Made by a program: the position numbers and the translations under genes. Positions 16,521-25,590 of a stretch of 64,000 nt of DNA are shown in pieces. The stretch spans positions 62,001 to 126,000 of the forward strand of contig NZ_BOMY01000050.1 in NCBI RefSeq assembly GCF_016862435.1, in the 5' to 3' direction. The notes beneath the pieces are model-generated. The model was not told the DNA's origin. It saw nothing but the letters and a program-made list of their open reading frames with translations, and did not search any database. The stretch is from Paractinoplanes tereljensis. GTDB taxonomy: Bacteria; Actinomycetota; Actinomycetes; Mycobacteriales; Micromonosporaceae. The first letter of the stretch is position 1; every line of letters starts with the position of its first letter.

Positions 16521-17717
16521 GTGAACTACGTCGACAGTGAAGTCAGCCCGCTGCGTACCGTCCTGCTCCACCGGCCCGGCGCGGAGCTCGCCCGGCTCAC
16601 TCCGCGGAACAACGACTCGCTGCTCTTCGACGGGATCCCGTGGGTCGGCCGGGCCCAGGAGGAGCACGACCGGTTCGCCGACGCGCTGCGCGAACGCGGC
16701 GTCGAGGTGCTCTATCTCGCCGATCTGCTGACCGAGACCCTGGCGGTCGCGGACGCCCGGCAGGAGCTCACCGCGGCCGTGCTCGACGACCGCCGGCTCG
16801 GCGACACCCTGCGCTCTTCGGTCGGCCGCTACCTGGCCGACCAGGACCCCCGCCGGCTGGCTGAGGTGCTGATGGCCGGCCTGGCGCACCAGGAGCTGAA
16901 GCCGGGGCCGGGCGGCCTGGTCTACGAGCTGATGGACGACCACGACTTCATCATCGATCCGCTGCCCAACCTGCTGTTCACCCGGGACTCGTCGGTGTGG
17001 GTGCGCGACCGGGTGGCGGTGACCAGCCTGGCCATGCCGGCCCGGCAGCGGGAGACCACGCTGACCCGGGCCATCTACCGCTACCACCCACGGTTCGCCG
17101 GGGTGGAACTGCTCTACGACCCGGCGCTCGAGCACGTCGAGGGCGGGGACGTGCTGGTGCTGGCGCCGGACGTGCTGGCCATCGGGGTCGGCGAGCGCAC
17201 CACGCCGGCCGGTGCCGAGCGGCTGGCCCGGCGAGTCTTCGCGGCCGGGCTCGCGCACACCATCCTGGTGGTGCCGATCGCCCAGGAGCGGGCCACCATG
17301 CACCTCGACACCGTCTGCACGATGGTCGACATCGACGCGGTGGTGATGTACCCGAACATCGCCGACACGCTCCGGGCGTACACCGTGCAGCCGGACGCCG
17401 GCGGCGAACCGCGGGCCCTGGCCCCGCGCCCGTTCCTGGAGGCCGCCGCCGAGGCGATGGGGATCGAGCGGTTGCGGATAATCGATACCGGTCTGGACCC
17501 GGTGACCGCCGAGCGCGAGCAGTGGGACGACGGCAACAACACCCTGGCCATCGCGCCGCGGCTGTGTGTGGCCTACGAGCGCAACATCGAGACCAACGCC
17601 CAGCTGGAACGGGCCGGCATCGAAGTGGTCCGGATCAGCGGCTCGGAACTCGGCAGCGGCCGCGGCGGCCCACGCTGCATGAGCTGCCCGGTCGAGCGGG
17701 CCCCGCTGGTCAGCTGA
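16521..17717 (+). CDS. arcA: Arginine deiminase
   Basis: Protein of 398 residues, standard for ADI, which hydrolyses arginine to citrulline and ammonia. The catalytic set is complete: FTRD (153-156), Glu207 in HVEGGD, His261 in MHLDTVC and the nucleophile Cys386 in [11 protein letters not shown]. The start is the GTG at 16521 behind GCGAGGAG. No carbamoyl-transferase (arcB), carbamate kinase (arcC) or antiporter gene follows, so a full energy-yielding ADI pathway is not encoded here. The 3' end overlaps the convergent GH16 gene by 8 bp in the palindrome TCAGCTGA, which contains both stops. Confidence 0.95.
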   Translation: MNYVDSEVSPLRTVLLHRPGAELARLTPRNNDSLLFDGIPWVGRAQEEHDRFADALRERGVEVLYLADLLTETLAVADARQELTAAVLDDRRLGDTLRSSVGRYLADQDPRRLAEVLMAGLAHQELKPGPGGLVYELMDDHDFIIDPLPNLLFTRDSSVWVRDRVAVTSLAMPARQRETTLTRAIYRYHPRFAGVELLYDPALEHVEGGDVLVLAPDVLAIGVGERTTPAGAERLARRVFAAGLAHTILVVPIAQERATMHLDTVCTMVDIDAVVMYPNIADTLRAYTVQPDAGGEPRALAPRPFLEAAAEAMGIERLRIIDTGLDPVTAEREQWDDGNNTLAIAPRLCVAYERNIETNAQLERAGIEVVRISGSELGSGRGGPRCMSCPVERAPLVS

Positions 17718-18429
17718 CCGAGACCTCGGACACGATCAACTCGGGAACCTCGAACGGGCCCGGCTTGTCCGGAAAATCAAAGACCGCGATCTCGAGCTGT
17801 ACGGGGTACGAAGGCGCCTGGTCGACGCGTTTGACCAGCTCGCCGTCGACGGTGAACTCCAAGGATCCCGGCCGCCACCTGACCCCGTACGTATGGAAGG
17901 CGGAAACGTCGATCGGAAGATCGACCACCGACCAGTCCTCGGTCAGGTTCGGGTCGCGGAAGCGGTGCAGCCCCATCCCGATGCCCTGCGGGCGGCTGCC
18001 GAAGACCTCCATCACGCAGATCTCGCCCGAGTGTTCGGGCACGTCCTCGACGCCGGAGAGCCAGAACGCGACCATCGTGCGCGGCGAGATCACGCCGCGC
18101 ATCCGGATCGAGATGTCGCCGTAGAGCGGCGTGCAGCCCCAGAACTCCGGCTGCTCCTCGCGCACCTGCTGGTGGTCGAGGAACGGCTGCCCGCCGAGCG
18201 TGCTGCCGACCGGCCCGGAGAAGTTGGCGCTCTGGATGCCGGACACCCGCAGCGGTGTCGGATGCACCTCCGGAGCCCACAACGGCTGGTCCGCAGGAAT
18301 ACTCAGGCGCAGCGAGCCGCCGCCGACCGAGTAGGTGGCGGCGGACTGCGCGCGTGAACTCCAATGTGGCAGGTACCAGGGCACCCAGACGGAACGGTCC
18401 AGCTCGTCGCCGTCGAACCGGAAGGTCAT
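17710..18429 (-). CDS. GH16-like family protein with altered catalytic motif
   Basis: Protein of 239 residues with a GH16/laminarinase-type jelly roll and no signal peptide. The catalytic stretch reads [11 protein letters not shown]: Glu136 and Glu141 occupy the nucleophile and acid positions of ExDxxE, but the central Asp is Cys138. Other GH16 features are present: [22 protein letters not shown]. It may be a glycan-binding or altered-activity member rather than a normal beta-glucanase. The ATG at 18429 overlaps the DUF5926 stop by 4 nt, so the two are coupled. Confidence 0.75.
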   Translation of the reverse strand: MTFRFDGDELDRSVWVPWYLPHWSSRAQSAATYSVGGGSLRLSIPADQPLWAPEVHPTPLRVSGIQSANFSGPVGSTLGGQPFLDHQQVREEQPEFWGCTPLYGDISIRMRGVISPRTMVAFWLSGVEDVPEHSGEICVMEVFGSRPQGIGMGLHRFRDPNLTEDWSVVDLPIDVSAFHTYGVRWRPGSLEFTVDGELVKRVDQAPSYPVQLEIAVFDFPDKPGPFEVPELIVSEVSVS

Positions 18430-19295
18430 CGCAGGGTGAGCTGGCGACCGATCAGGCCCTGCTTGGCGCGCCGGGCGTCGGCGTCGAGCGGGCCGGTCTC
18501 GGCCAGGATGTCGGCGTACCGCTTGGCGAAATCGGCCAGCGGGGCCTCCCAGTCGGCCGCCTCCGGCTCGCCCGGGATGTCCCAGACCGGCACCAGCAGA
18601 CCGTGCGCCCGGAACATGCCGGCGAACTTGGTCTTCTCGCCCAGCAGCAGGTCGCCGGCCGCGGACAGCCGGGCCAGGGCGTCCAGCGCCTGGTCCTCCG
18701 CCTCGGGCAGCACCCAGCGCACGTGACCCTTGTCCGGCGCCACCCGGCACCAGTACGCGGCGCGGCCGGCGGCCAGCCGGACGGTCGGGTAGATCGACGC
18801 GTTGGCCCGTTCCAGGGACGCCTTGACGTTCGGGTCCTCGGCCTGGTCGGCGTCCAGCCAGTACTCGAAGCCGTCGTGCATGGTGATCTCGAGCGGGCCG
18901 TCGACCAGGATGTCCTGCAGGCGCGGGCCCTGACCGGGCAGTGCCGGCACCGACACCGTGCCGCCGGGCTCGGTGCCCAGCGCGGCCAGGATCGCCACCG
19001 TCAGGTCGCGGGAGACATCGCCGGACTGCACGTGCCGCTGGAGGCCGATGAACACCCGGCCGTCGCTGCGGGTCATCGCCGGCCAGGCCATCGGCAGCAC
19101 GGTCGACAGGGTGACCGGGCGGTCGCCGTACTCCTCGATGATCTCGGGTTTGAGGGTCAGCGGCGCCGAGGCGGCCGGGACCAGCTCACGCAGGGCGATC
19201 CACTCCGGCTCGTCGGCTAGGCCTTCGAACGGACGGGCCACGAAGATGTCGCGGACCTTTTCACGTTTGGGTGCCGTTTGGCGACGCTTGCTCAC
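18426..19295 (-). CDS. DUF5926 family protein
   Basis: Protein of 289 residues of a conserved actinobacterial family sometimes mislabelled as topoisomerase II. The basic N-terminus (MSKRRQTAPKREKVRDIFVARPFEGL) and the C-terminal [34 protein letters not shown] are the family hallmarks. The rest is acidic and lacks membrane segments. Role unknown. The GTG follows TAGGCT by 8 nt. It leads a two-gene operon with the GH16-like gene. Confidence 0.8.
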   Translation of the reverse strand: MSKRRQTAPKREKVRDIFVARPFEGLADEPEWIALRELVPAASAPLTLKPEIIEEYGDRPVTLSTVLPMAWPAMTRSDGRVFIGLQRHVQSGDVSRDLTVAILAALGTEPGGTVSVPALPGQGPRLQDILVDGPLEITMHDGFEYWLDADQAEDPNVKASLERANASIYPTVRLAAGRAAYWCRVAPDKGHVRWVLPEAEDQALDALARLSAAGDLLLGEKTKFAGMFRAHGLLVPVWDIPGEPEAADWEAPLADFAKRYADILAETGPLDADARRAKQGLIGRQLTLR

Positions 19296-19303
19296 GGCGA
19301 GAC

Positions 19304-19309
19304 AGCCTA
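19304..19309 (-). promoter_or_regulatory. -10 element of the DUF5926 gene
   Basis: TAGGCT on the minus strand, 8 nt before the GTG at 19295. Confidence 0.5.
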
Positions 19310-19333
19310 GGCGTTACGCCCGCAAAGAGAAAT

Positions 19334-20470
19334 TCAGGCGCGCGGCAGGCGGACCTCGGCGGTGGTGCCGCCGCCCTCGCGCGGGCGCAGCGAAACCCAG
19401 CCCTGCTGCCGTTCCACCAGCCGTCGCACCAGGTAGAGGCCCAGGCCCGCGCCCGGATGACGGCGTCGCTCGCCGCCCTCGGCCTGCCAGTAGCGTTCGA
19501 AGGCCCGCTCGACGTGTTCCGGGCGGATGCCGATGCCCCGATCGGCGATCCGGAAGCGCAGGGTTTCCCCGTCGACGGCCGCGCACAGCTCGATCAGGGT
19601 GTCCGGCGCCGAGTTCTTCTCGGCGTTGGTGGCCAGCTCGGTGAGGATGGTGGCGATCGAGTCGCGATCCCCGTACGCCTTGGGCAGCTCGGCCGGCAGA
19701 TCGCCCAGCTTGATCCGCCGGCGCAGATCGGCGGGCAGTTCGTCGACGGCCCCGCGCAGCGTCTCGGGCAGGTCGAACGGCCCGGCCTCGGTCCCGCCGA
19801 TCTCGCCGTCCTCGCTGGTGGCCGAGAGCAGCCGGTCGACCAGCCGGGCCAACTCGCCGGCCCGGGTGCCGATGACCCGGACGGCCTCCTGACGGCCGGC
19901 CTCGCCGAGGGTCTCCCAGTGGTTGGTGAGGGTGTCCGCGTAGCCCTTGATAACCGTCACCGGGGTGCGCAGCTCGTGGCTGGTCACCGCCACCCACAGG
20001 TCGCGGTTCTCCTGCCGGCGGGCCTGGTCGCCACCGGCCGCGAGTTCGCGCTGCGCGGCGTAGAGCCGGCCGAGGAGGGCGGCCAGCAGCTCGAGCACTC
20101 CGCGATGCTCCGGGCCGGGTTTGTCGTTCTGTTCGCCGAAATAGACGTGCAGGGAGCCGACGGCGGTGCTGCCGGCCTGGCAGCGGACGCCGATCACCCG
20201 GCTCGGGTCGCCGAAGACCTCGTTGAGCTCGTCGACCGACGTGGGTGCGACGCGGCGGCCGACCGCCGGGACGCAGGTGCCGCTGGCGGCCACCACGCGG
20301 CCGTGGCCGGGCGAATATTCCACGAAGCCGGCCCCGAGGCCGCCCAGCACCTCTTCGGCGAGACGAACGATGCGCTGCACCACGGGCAGGCCCGTCTCGC
20401 CGGCGTTGAGCCGATCGAGGACCGCGATCTGACCCCGGGTCAGCGCGGTGTAGTCGGGACGGTCCGGCAT
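19334..20470 (-). CDS. GAF-domain sensor histidine kinase, orphan
   Basis: Protein of 378 residues with no membrane segment, so a cytoplasmic sensor. Residues about 15-135 look like a GAF domain. The H-box VTSHELRTPVTVIKGY near residue 163 carries the phosphorylated His. The N-box (TELATNAEKNS), G1 (IADRGIGI) and G2 (HPGAGLGLYLV) boxes of the ATPase domain follow. No response regulator adjoins it, so its partner is elsewhere or it acts within a branched network. The signal is unknown. Confidence 0.9.
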   Translation of the reverse strand: MPDRPDYTALTRGQIAVLDRLNAGETGLPVVQRIVRLAEEVLGGLGAGFVEYSPGHGRVVAASGTCVPAVGRRVAPTSVDELNEVFGDPSRVIGVRCQAGSTAVGSLHVYFGEQNDKPGPEHRGVLELLAALLGRLYAAQRELAAGGDQARRQENRDLWVAVTSHELRTPVTVIKGYADTLTNHWETLGEAGRQEAVRVIGTRAGELARLVDRLLSATSEDGEIGGTEAGPFDLPETLRGAVDELPADLRRRIKLGDLPAELPKAYGDRDSIATILTELATNAEKNSAPDTLIELCAAVDGETLRFRIADRGIGIRPEHVERAFERYWQAEGGERRRHPGAGLGLYLVRRLVERQQGWVSLRPREGGGTTAEVRLPRA

Positions 20471-20554
20471 GTCTGCGAGTCTGCCTCGCTTCCTTCGTTT
20501 TCGGCAGATGGGGAGACGCGGATCTTGCTCGGATTCACCGTACCGTGGCGGACG

Positions 20555-21337
20555 TCACACCTGGGCCAGCCGGTCCAGCACGAACTTCGGGCGGTCGCTG
20601 ATCACACCGTCGACCTCGTGTTCCAGCACCAGTTCCAGCTCGTCGGGCTCGTTGACGGTCCACACGTACACCCGATGGCCGGCCTGTTTGAGGGCCGGCA
20701 CCAGGCCGGGTTTGGACCGCACCAGGCCGACGCCCGGCCCGGCGACGCGGGCACCGAACGGCAGCCGTCCACGGCCCACCCCGGGCGGCAGGATCTCCAG
20801 CAGGTAGACCGTGGGGATGGCCGGCGCCAGCGCCCGGATGCGCCGCAGCGCCAGGGCCGCGAACGACATCACGGTGACCTGGACCAGGTTGTCCGGGCGG
20901 TTGTCGGCGAGGCCGTGCCGGCGCAGCATCGCGACCAGTTTGCGCTCCACGTCGGCGCCGTAGCGTGACGGGTGTTTGGTCTCGATGAGTAGGTGCACCG
21001 GCCGGCCGCAGTCACGCACCGCCGTCAGCAGCCGGTCGAGGGTGAGCAGCCGGCCGAGGTCGGGCAGATCCTCGTTCTCCGGGTAGGCGGGGTGCCAGGA
21101 GCCGAAGTTCAGCGATTCGAGCTCGGCCAGCGTCTTCGCGCTGACCAGGCCACGGCCGTTGCTGGTGCGCTTGAGGTTGCGGTCGTGCACGCAGACCAGG
21201 TGACCGTCGCGGGTGAGCCGGACGTCGCACTCCAGCCCGTCGGCACCCTCTTCGATGGCGCGCATGTACGCCCCGAGTGTGTGCTCGGGCAGAGCATCCG
21301 CGCCCCCACGGTGCGCGAAGACGAACGGTCTGTTCAT
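20555..21337 (-). CDS. Glycerophosphodiester phosphodiesterase
   Basis: Protein of 260 residues with the GDPD TIM-barrel motifs: FAHRGG (His9, Arg10), LECDVRLTRDGHLVCVHD (Glu37, Asp39, His51) and the C-terminal YVWTVNEPDELELVLEHEVDGVISDRP. The normal PENT turn reads PEHT here. It should cleave glycerophosphodiesters to glycerol-3-phosphate plus alcohol; without a signal peptide it is probably cytoplasmic. Its ATG overlaps the rhodanese stop (ATGA), making a coupled pair. Confidence 0.92.
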   Translation of the reverse strand: MNRPFVFAHRGGADALPEHTLGAYMRAIEEGADGLECDVRLTRDGHLVCVHDRNLKRTSNGRGLVSAKTLAELESLNFGSWHPAYPENEDLPDLGRLLTLDRLLTAVRDCGRPVHLLIETKHPSRYGADVERKLVAMLRRHGLADNRPDNLVQVTVMSFAALALRRIRALAPAIPTVYLLEILPPGVGRGRLPFGARVAGPGVGLVRSKPGLVPALKQAGHRVYVWTVNEPDELELVLEHEVDGVISDRPKFVLDRLAQV

Positions 21338-21669
21338 AGCACCCGGGCCGGTTGCCCGTTCTCGCTGACCACCTCGCGGCCGACCGCGGCCCACGACTGC
21401 ATCCCGCCGTCGAGGTTGCGGACGTTGTCCCAGCCGTTGTTCATCAGGTACGAGACGACCTGGCCGGAGCGGCCGCCGGAACGGCACACCACCACGACCT
21501 CGACATCGTTGGGCACCTCGGCCATCCGCGGCGGGATCTCCATCATCGGCAGGTGGTGAGCGCCGGGCGCGTGGCCGGCCGCCCACTCGTCGGGCTCACG
21601 CACGTCGAGCAGGTAGGCATCGGCCGAAACCTCGGGAGCGGTCACGCTGGGTACTTGTGGTCCGAACAC
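21334..21669 (-). CDS. Rhodanese-like domain protein
   Basis: Protein of 111 residues, a single rhodanese domain. The active loop is CRSGGRS with Cys62, and DVREPDEWAAGHAPGAHHLP is the standard N-terminal block. It may carry sulfane sulfur in the cytoplasm. The GTG start lies 6 nt after TAAGCT. It is the first gene of a pair with the phosphodiesterase. Confidence 0.9.
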   Translation of the reverse strand: MFGPQVPSVTAPEVSADAYLLDVREPDEWAAGHAPGAHHLPMMEIPPRMAEVPNDVEVVVVCRSGGRSGQVVSYLMNNGWDNVRNLDGGMQSWAAVGREVVSENGQPARVL

Positions 21670-21675
21670 GCTTTC

Positions 21676-21681
21676 AGCTTA
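21676..21681 (-). promoter_or_regulatory. -10 element of the rhodanese gene (leaderless)
   Basis: TAAGCT on the minus strand with 6 nt to the GTG at 21669. Confidence 0.55.
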
Positions 21682-21690
21682 GGGGTTCGG

Positions 21691-22767
21691 TTACTTGGTC
21701 GGGTTCGAGGCCATCCAGTCACTCATCTTGTCGGCCGCCACCGCCTTGTAGAGGGCGAGCGCCTTGTCCCGGTCGGACACCACCACCGACTGGCCGGAGA
21801 TGGTCTCGCTGCCCTTGTTGGGGCTGGTGATGAAGGTGAGGTTGTTGCCCCGGAGGTCGCGGAACTGGGTCGCGGCGTCGGTGAGCGAGAAGTCGTTGTC
21901 GACCGTGACGGCCGCGGTGATCGCCTTGAGGAAGTCGTTGAGCTTGCCCGGGTTGGTGATCGTGCCGCTGGTCGTGGCCTTCTCCATCAGGGCCTTCAGG
22001 AACTCCTGCTGGTGCCGCTGGCGGTCGAAGTCACCACGGGGGAACTGGTAGCGCTGACGCACCCAGTCCAGCGCCTGCTCGCCGTTCATGTGCATCATGC
22101 CCTTGGTGAACACCCGGTGCGGCTTGTGGATCGACGTGATGGTCTTGTCCACCTTGAGGTCGACGCCGCCGAGCGCGTCGGTGACCTCCTTGAAGCCGCC
22201 GAAGTCGATCGCCATGACGTGATCGATCTTCACGTCGGTGAGGCACTCGACGGTGTGCACCGCCCGGGGCAGGCCACCGAACGCGAACGAGGCGTTGATC
22301 TTGGCGCGGCTGCCGTCGCTGCACGCGGCGCCGTTGCTCTTGGGCACGACCACCCACAGGTCCCGGGGGATCGAGATGAGCTGGGCCGACTTATGGTCGG
22401 CCGGGACGTGCATGAGGATCAGCGTGTCGGCGCGCCAGGCGTTCGCCGTGTCCTCCTTGGCGTCCGGATCACGCGAGTCGCTGCCGACCAGCAGGATGTT
22501 CTGCGCGCCCTCGACGGACTTGCCCGGCCGGTCGCCGGTGATCCCGTTGAACGCGTCGGTGCGCTTGAGGTCGCCGTCGAGGTTGGCCGCGTATCCGTAC
22601 AGCGAGATGCCGACGATGGTCGCGATGATCAGAACCGCGAGGCCGGCCAGCAGCGCGATGCGGCCCCACTTGGGCCGAAGCTTCTTCTTGCCGCTGTAGG
22701 GGTTGCCGCGGGGCGGGATTTGCTGAGAGCCACCGGGAACGGCAGCTCTTCCGGTGGTCGTCGACAT
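21691..22767 (-). CDS. LytR-CpsA-Psr (LCP) family cell-wall ligase
   Basis: Protein of 358 residues. LCP enzymes attach lipid-linked polymers to peptidoglycan outside the membrane. A cytoplasmic head (residues 1-35) is followed by one membrane helix (about 36-58) and the LCP domain: LLVGSDSRD (residues 93-100), WRADTLILMHVP, SIPRDLWV and a later VRQRYQFPRGDFDRQRHQQEFL, with the conserved Arg/Asp residues for the pyrophosphate lipid. The ATG at 22767 is 7 nt after TAACCT. The sugar transferase and glycosyltransferase at 40-43 kb may feed the same surface polymers, but this is a guess. Confidence 0.92.
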   Translation of the reverse strand: MSTTTGRAAVPGGSQQIPPRGNPYSGKKKLRPKWGRIALLAGLAVLIIATIVGISLYGYAANLDGDLKRTDAFNGITGDRPGKSVEGAQNILLVGSDSRDPDAKEDTANAWRADTLILMHVPADHKSAQLISIPRDLWVVVPKSNGAACSDGSRAKINASFAFGGLPRAVHTVECLTDVKIDHVMAIDFGGFKEVTDALGGVDLKVDKTITSIHKPHRVFTKGMMHMNGEQALDWVRQRYQFPRGDFDRQRHQQEFLKALMEKATTSGTITNPGKLNDFLKAITAAVTVDNDFSLTDAATQFRDLRGNNLTFITSPNKGSETISGQSVVVSDRDKALALYKAVAADKMSDWMASNPTK

Positions 22768-22774
22768 GGTCCCA

Positions 22775-22780
22775 AGGTTA
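22775..22780 (-). promoter_or_regulatory. -10 element of the LCP gene (leaderless)
   Basis: TAACCT on the minus strand with 7 nt to the ATG at 22767. Confidence 0.55.
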
Positions 22781-22826
22781 CGTACCGCGCGCCGGTTCGC
22801 CCGTTGATCGACACTCCAACGGCACA

Positions 22827-22857
22827 AAGGGGGGAGTCACCCAGTGACTCCCCCCTT
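22827..22857 (-). terminator. Rho-independent terminator after actP
   Basis: A perfect 14-bp inverted repeat (AAGGGGGGAGTCAC and its complement) with a 3-nt loop, 11 nt after the actP stop and followed on the minus strand by TTTG. It separates actP from the LCP gene. Confidence 0.85.
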
Positions 22858-22868
22858 CTTCAAGAACG

Positions 22869-24551
22869 TCAGTGCGCTCCGTGCCCGGTCAGGGACCGGA
22901 CCTCGAGCTCGGCGTACTTGTCGGTGTCGTCCTCCTTCGAGATCACCGTGCCGATCCAGCCGCACAGGAACCCGATCGGGATCGAGATGATGCCCGGGTT
23001 GTTCAGCGGGAACCAGTGCCAGTCGTCGTGCGGGAACATGGCCGTCGGCGTGCCGGAGACCACCGGCGAGAAGAAGACCAGCACCACGGCGCTGATCAGG
23101 CCGCCGTAGATCGCCCACAGCGCCCCGGAGGTGTTGAACTTCTTCCAGAACAGGCTGTAGAGGATCGCCGGCAGGTTGCCGGACGCCGCTACCGCGAACG
23201 CCAGCGCCACCAGGAACGCCACGTTCAGGCTCTGCGCGAAGATCGACAGCAGGATCGCGACCGCGCCGATGACCAGGGCGGAGATTCGGGCGACCCGGAC
23301 CTCGTCCCGCTCGGAAGCGGCACCCCGCTTGATCACACTGGCGTAGAAGTCGTGCGCCACGCTCGACGACGACGCCAGCGTGAGGCCGGCCACCACCGCG
23401 AGGATCGTGGCGAACGCGACCGCCGCGATGATCGCCAGCAGGATCGAGCCGCCGGTGTTGCCACCCAGGTAGTCGATGCCGAGCGCCTGGGCCAGCTGCG
23501 GCGCGGCGGTGTTGCCGGCCTTGTCCTGCGCGGTGATGTTCTTGCCGCCCACCAGAGCCGCCGCGCCGAAGCCGAGGGCCAGGGTGAACAGGTAGAACGT
23601 GCCGATGATGCCGATCGCCCAGAGCACGCTCTTACGGGCGATCCGGCTGGTCGGCACCGTGTAGAAGCGGGTCAGGATGTGCGGCAGACCGGCCGTGCCG
23701 AGCACCAGCGCGATGCCCAGCGAGATCAGGTCCATCTTGCTGTAGAAGGTCTTGGTCGCGTCGCCGGCCGTCTCCACGCCGTATCTCAGGCCTGGTTCGA
23801 GGAAGGCGGCTCCCTTGCCGGACTGTTCGGCGGCGTCACCGAGCAGGGCGGACAGGTTGAACTTGTAGTGCGCCAGCACCAGGATGACCATCACGAAGGC
23901 GCCGATCATCAGCATGAACGCCTTCACGATCTGCACGTACGTGGTGCCCTTCATGCCACCGACGACCACGTAGACGATCATCAGGGCGCCGACCAGGATG
24001 ATCGTGGCGACCTTGGCGGTGTCGGCGTCCATGCCCAGGAACGTCTGGCCGGGCTTGATGCCGAGCAGCAGCGAGACCAGTGCGCCCGCGCCGACCATCT
24101 GGGCGATCAGGTAGAAGATCGACACCACGATGGTGGAGACGCTGGCCGCGGTGCGTACCGGGCGCTGGCGCATCCGGAAGGCCAGCACGTCGGCCATCGT
24201 GTAGCGGCCCGAGTTCCGCAGGAACTCGGCGACCAGCAGCAACGCCACCAGCCAGGCCACCAGGAAGCCGATCGAGTAGAGGAAGCCGTCGTAGCCGTAC
24301 AGCGCGATCAGGCCGGCGATGCCCAGGAAGGACGCCGCCGACATGTAGTCGCCGCCGATCGCCATGCCGTTCTGGAAGCCGGTGAACTGCCGGCCGCCGG
24401 CGTAGAAGTCGGTGGCGGTCTTGGTCTGCCGGCTGGCCCAGATGGTGATCGCCAGGGTGATCGCCACGAAGATCAGGAACAGCGTGATGGTGAGTCCGCG
24501 GGAGCCGGAGGCGGTGGCCTCGGCAGCCAGGAGAGAGGTGTGGCTCTGCAT
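22869..24551 (-). CDS. actP: Cation/acetate symporter ActP
   Basis: Protein of 560 residues in the solute:sodium symporter family with about 13 membrane helices. The acetate-permease pattern is clear: TDFYAGGRQFTGFQNGMAIGGDYMSAASFLGIAGLIALYGYDG at residues 45-90 and GTAGLPHILTRFYTVP later. It probably imports acetate or a related short carboxylate with Na+. The ATG at 24551 overlaps the DUF485 stop by one base (TGATG); a GTG just before it is an alternative. It forms a two-gene operon with DUF485. Confidence 0.93.
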   Translation of the reverse strand: MQSHTSLLAAEATASGSRGLTITLFLIFVAITLAITIWASRQTKTATDFYAGGRQFTGFQNGMAIGGDYMSAASFLGIAGLIALYGYDGFLYSIGFLVAWLVALLLVAEFLRNSGRYTMADVLAFRMRQRPVRTAASVSTIVVSIFYLIAQMVGAGALVSLLLGIKPGQTFLGMDADTAKVATIILVGALMIVYVVVGGMKGTTYVQIVKAFMLMIGAFVMVILVLAHYKFNLSALLGDAAEQSGKGAAFLEPGLRYGVETAGDATKTFYSKMDLISLGIALVLGTAGLPHILTRFYTVPTSRIARKSVLWAIGIIGTFYLFTLALGFGAAALVGGKNITAQDKAGNTAAPQLAQALGIDYLGGNTGGSILLAIIAAVAFATILAVVAGLTLASSSSVAHDFYASVIKRGAASERDEVRVARISALVIGAVAILLSIFAQSLNVAFLVALAFAVAASGNLPAILYSLFWKKFNTSGALWAIYGGLISAVVLVFFSPVVSGTPTAMFPHDDWHWFPLNNPGIISIPIGFLCGWIGTVISKEDDTDKYAELEVRSLTGHGAH

Positions 24552-24913
24552 CACTCGGCGCTCCCGGTGCCGGACTCGGCGTCTTCGCGGGCCAACCTGG
24601 CCTTGATCTCATCGGCGATCGGGTCGAGCTCGCGGTTGGCGTAGCGCGAGTAGTACCAGGCGATCAGGAACGTCGAAACGAACTGCAACAGGCCGAAGAC
24701 CAGGGCAATGTTGATGTTGCCGACGATCTTCACGCTCATGAAACCGCGGGCGTATGCGGAGAGCAGGACGTACAGCAGGTACCAGAGGAAGAACGCGACG
24801 GTCATCGGGAAGATGAAGTTGCGCAGCTTGCGCCGCAGGCGCTGGAATTCCTCGGACTGCTGAACGGCCCGGTATCTCTCGGTGGAAGACGAGGCAGGAA
24901 CTTCTGTCGTCAC
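24551..24913 (-). CDS. DUF485 small membrane protein, ActP partner
   Basis: Protein of 120 residues with two membrane helices (FPMTVAFFLWYLLYVLLSAY and IALVFGLLQFVSTFLIAWYY), the YjcH/DUF485 type that almost always precedes an acetate symporter. It probably forms a complex with or stabilises ActP. The GTG at 24913 has AAGGTGG 9 nt upstream. The operon promoter region contains a 13-bp direct repeat. Confidence 0.9.
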   Translation of the reverse strand: MTTEVPASSSTERYRAVQQSEEFQRLRRKLRNFIFPMTVAFFLWYLLYVLLSAYARGFMSVKIVGNINIALVFGLLQFVSTFLIAWYYSRYANRELDPIADEIKARLAREDAESGTGSAE

Positions 24914-24995
24914 CGGGATTCACCACCTTCGTGGGGGCGGACTTTTCCGGGAACGTACGAAGACCTGCGGCATCACGGCAGAGCCCGGTCGGACC

Positions 24996-25029
24996 CTGCG
25001 CCGAGTGGTGGTCTGACTGCGCCGAGTGG
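24996..25029 (-). repeat. 13-bp direct repeat, 21-bp phase, upstream of DUF485-actP
   Basis: CTGCGCCGAGTGG occurs exactly at 24996-25008 and 25017-25029 (minus strand CCACTCGGCGCAG). The 21-bp phase puts both copies on the same face of the helix, 83-116 bp before the DUF485 start. Paired direct repeats with such phase are the usual target of LytTR response regulators; one is encoded at 36.4 kb. Confidence 0.65.
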
Positions 25030-25033
25030 GCAC

Positions 25034-25519
25034 TCAGCCCAGCTCGCGGTACCGCCCCCGGTAGTGGATCAGCGGCGCGGTCGGCGCATCGGCGGAGATC
25101 GTTTCGATCACCCCCTCGACCAGCAGCGCCCACCCGCAGGGCCGGCTGCTGACCAGGCGACAACCGGCCCACAGCCCGGCGCGCACCGGCCCGTAGTCGG
25201 TCTGTTGCCAGGTCTGGCCGACGAAGAGCCCACCCGGCGAGGGCATCAGGCCGGCAAATCGGTCAGCCAGCTGCCGATCGGCCGGCGCGAGAGGCGCTAC
25301 CGCGAATTTTCCGGACATTTCGACGGCATCCCAGAGCTCGCTCTCCTCGTCGATCAGCCCGAGAACGCGCCCCGGGTCGCCGTCCGCAACGAGCATCGAC
25401 GACACGGTGAGTCCGGCCGGCCCCGGCGCCGTCCACAGCGTGACCGGCGAGGCGAGCCGCCCACGCAGCCGCCGAACCGCCGACTTCTCCTCCTCCGGCG
25501 TGGCGAAGGGGTCGCTCAT
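25034..25519 (-). CDS. Flavin reductase-like domain protein
   Basis: Protein of 161 residues with the split-barrel FMN-binding fold of flavin reductases: SPVTLWTAPGPAGLTVSSMLVADGDPGRVLGLIDEESELWDAV and a later SGKFAVAPLAPADRQLADRFAG. It probably supplies reduced flavin or reduces a small substrate. The ATG at 25519 begins MSDPFATPEEEK. Transcription starts in the 141-bp region shared with the small gene at 25661. The partner oxygenase, if any, is not nearby. Confidence 0.82.
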   Translation of the reverse strand: MSDPFATPEEEKSAVRRLRGRLASPVTLWTAPGPAGLTVSSMLVADGDPGRVLGLIDEESELWDAVEMSGKFAVAPLAPADRQLADRFAGLMPSPGGLFVGQTWQQTDYGPVRAGLWAGCRLVSSRPCGWALLVEGVIETISADAPTAPLIHYRGRYRELG

Positions 25520-25590
25520 ATGAATCCGGCCGCCCGGCCCGTCACTGGTCACCAGGCCATTCTGGTACGGCCACTTTCGGTTACAACTTT

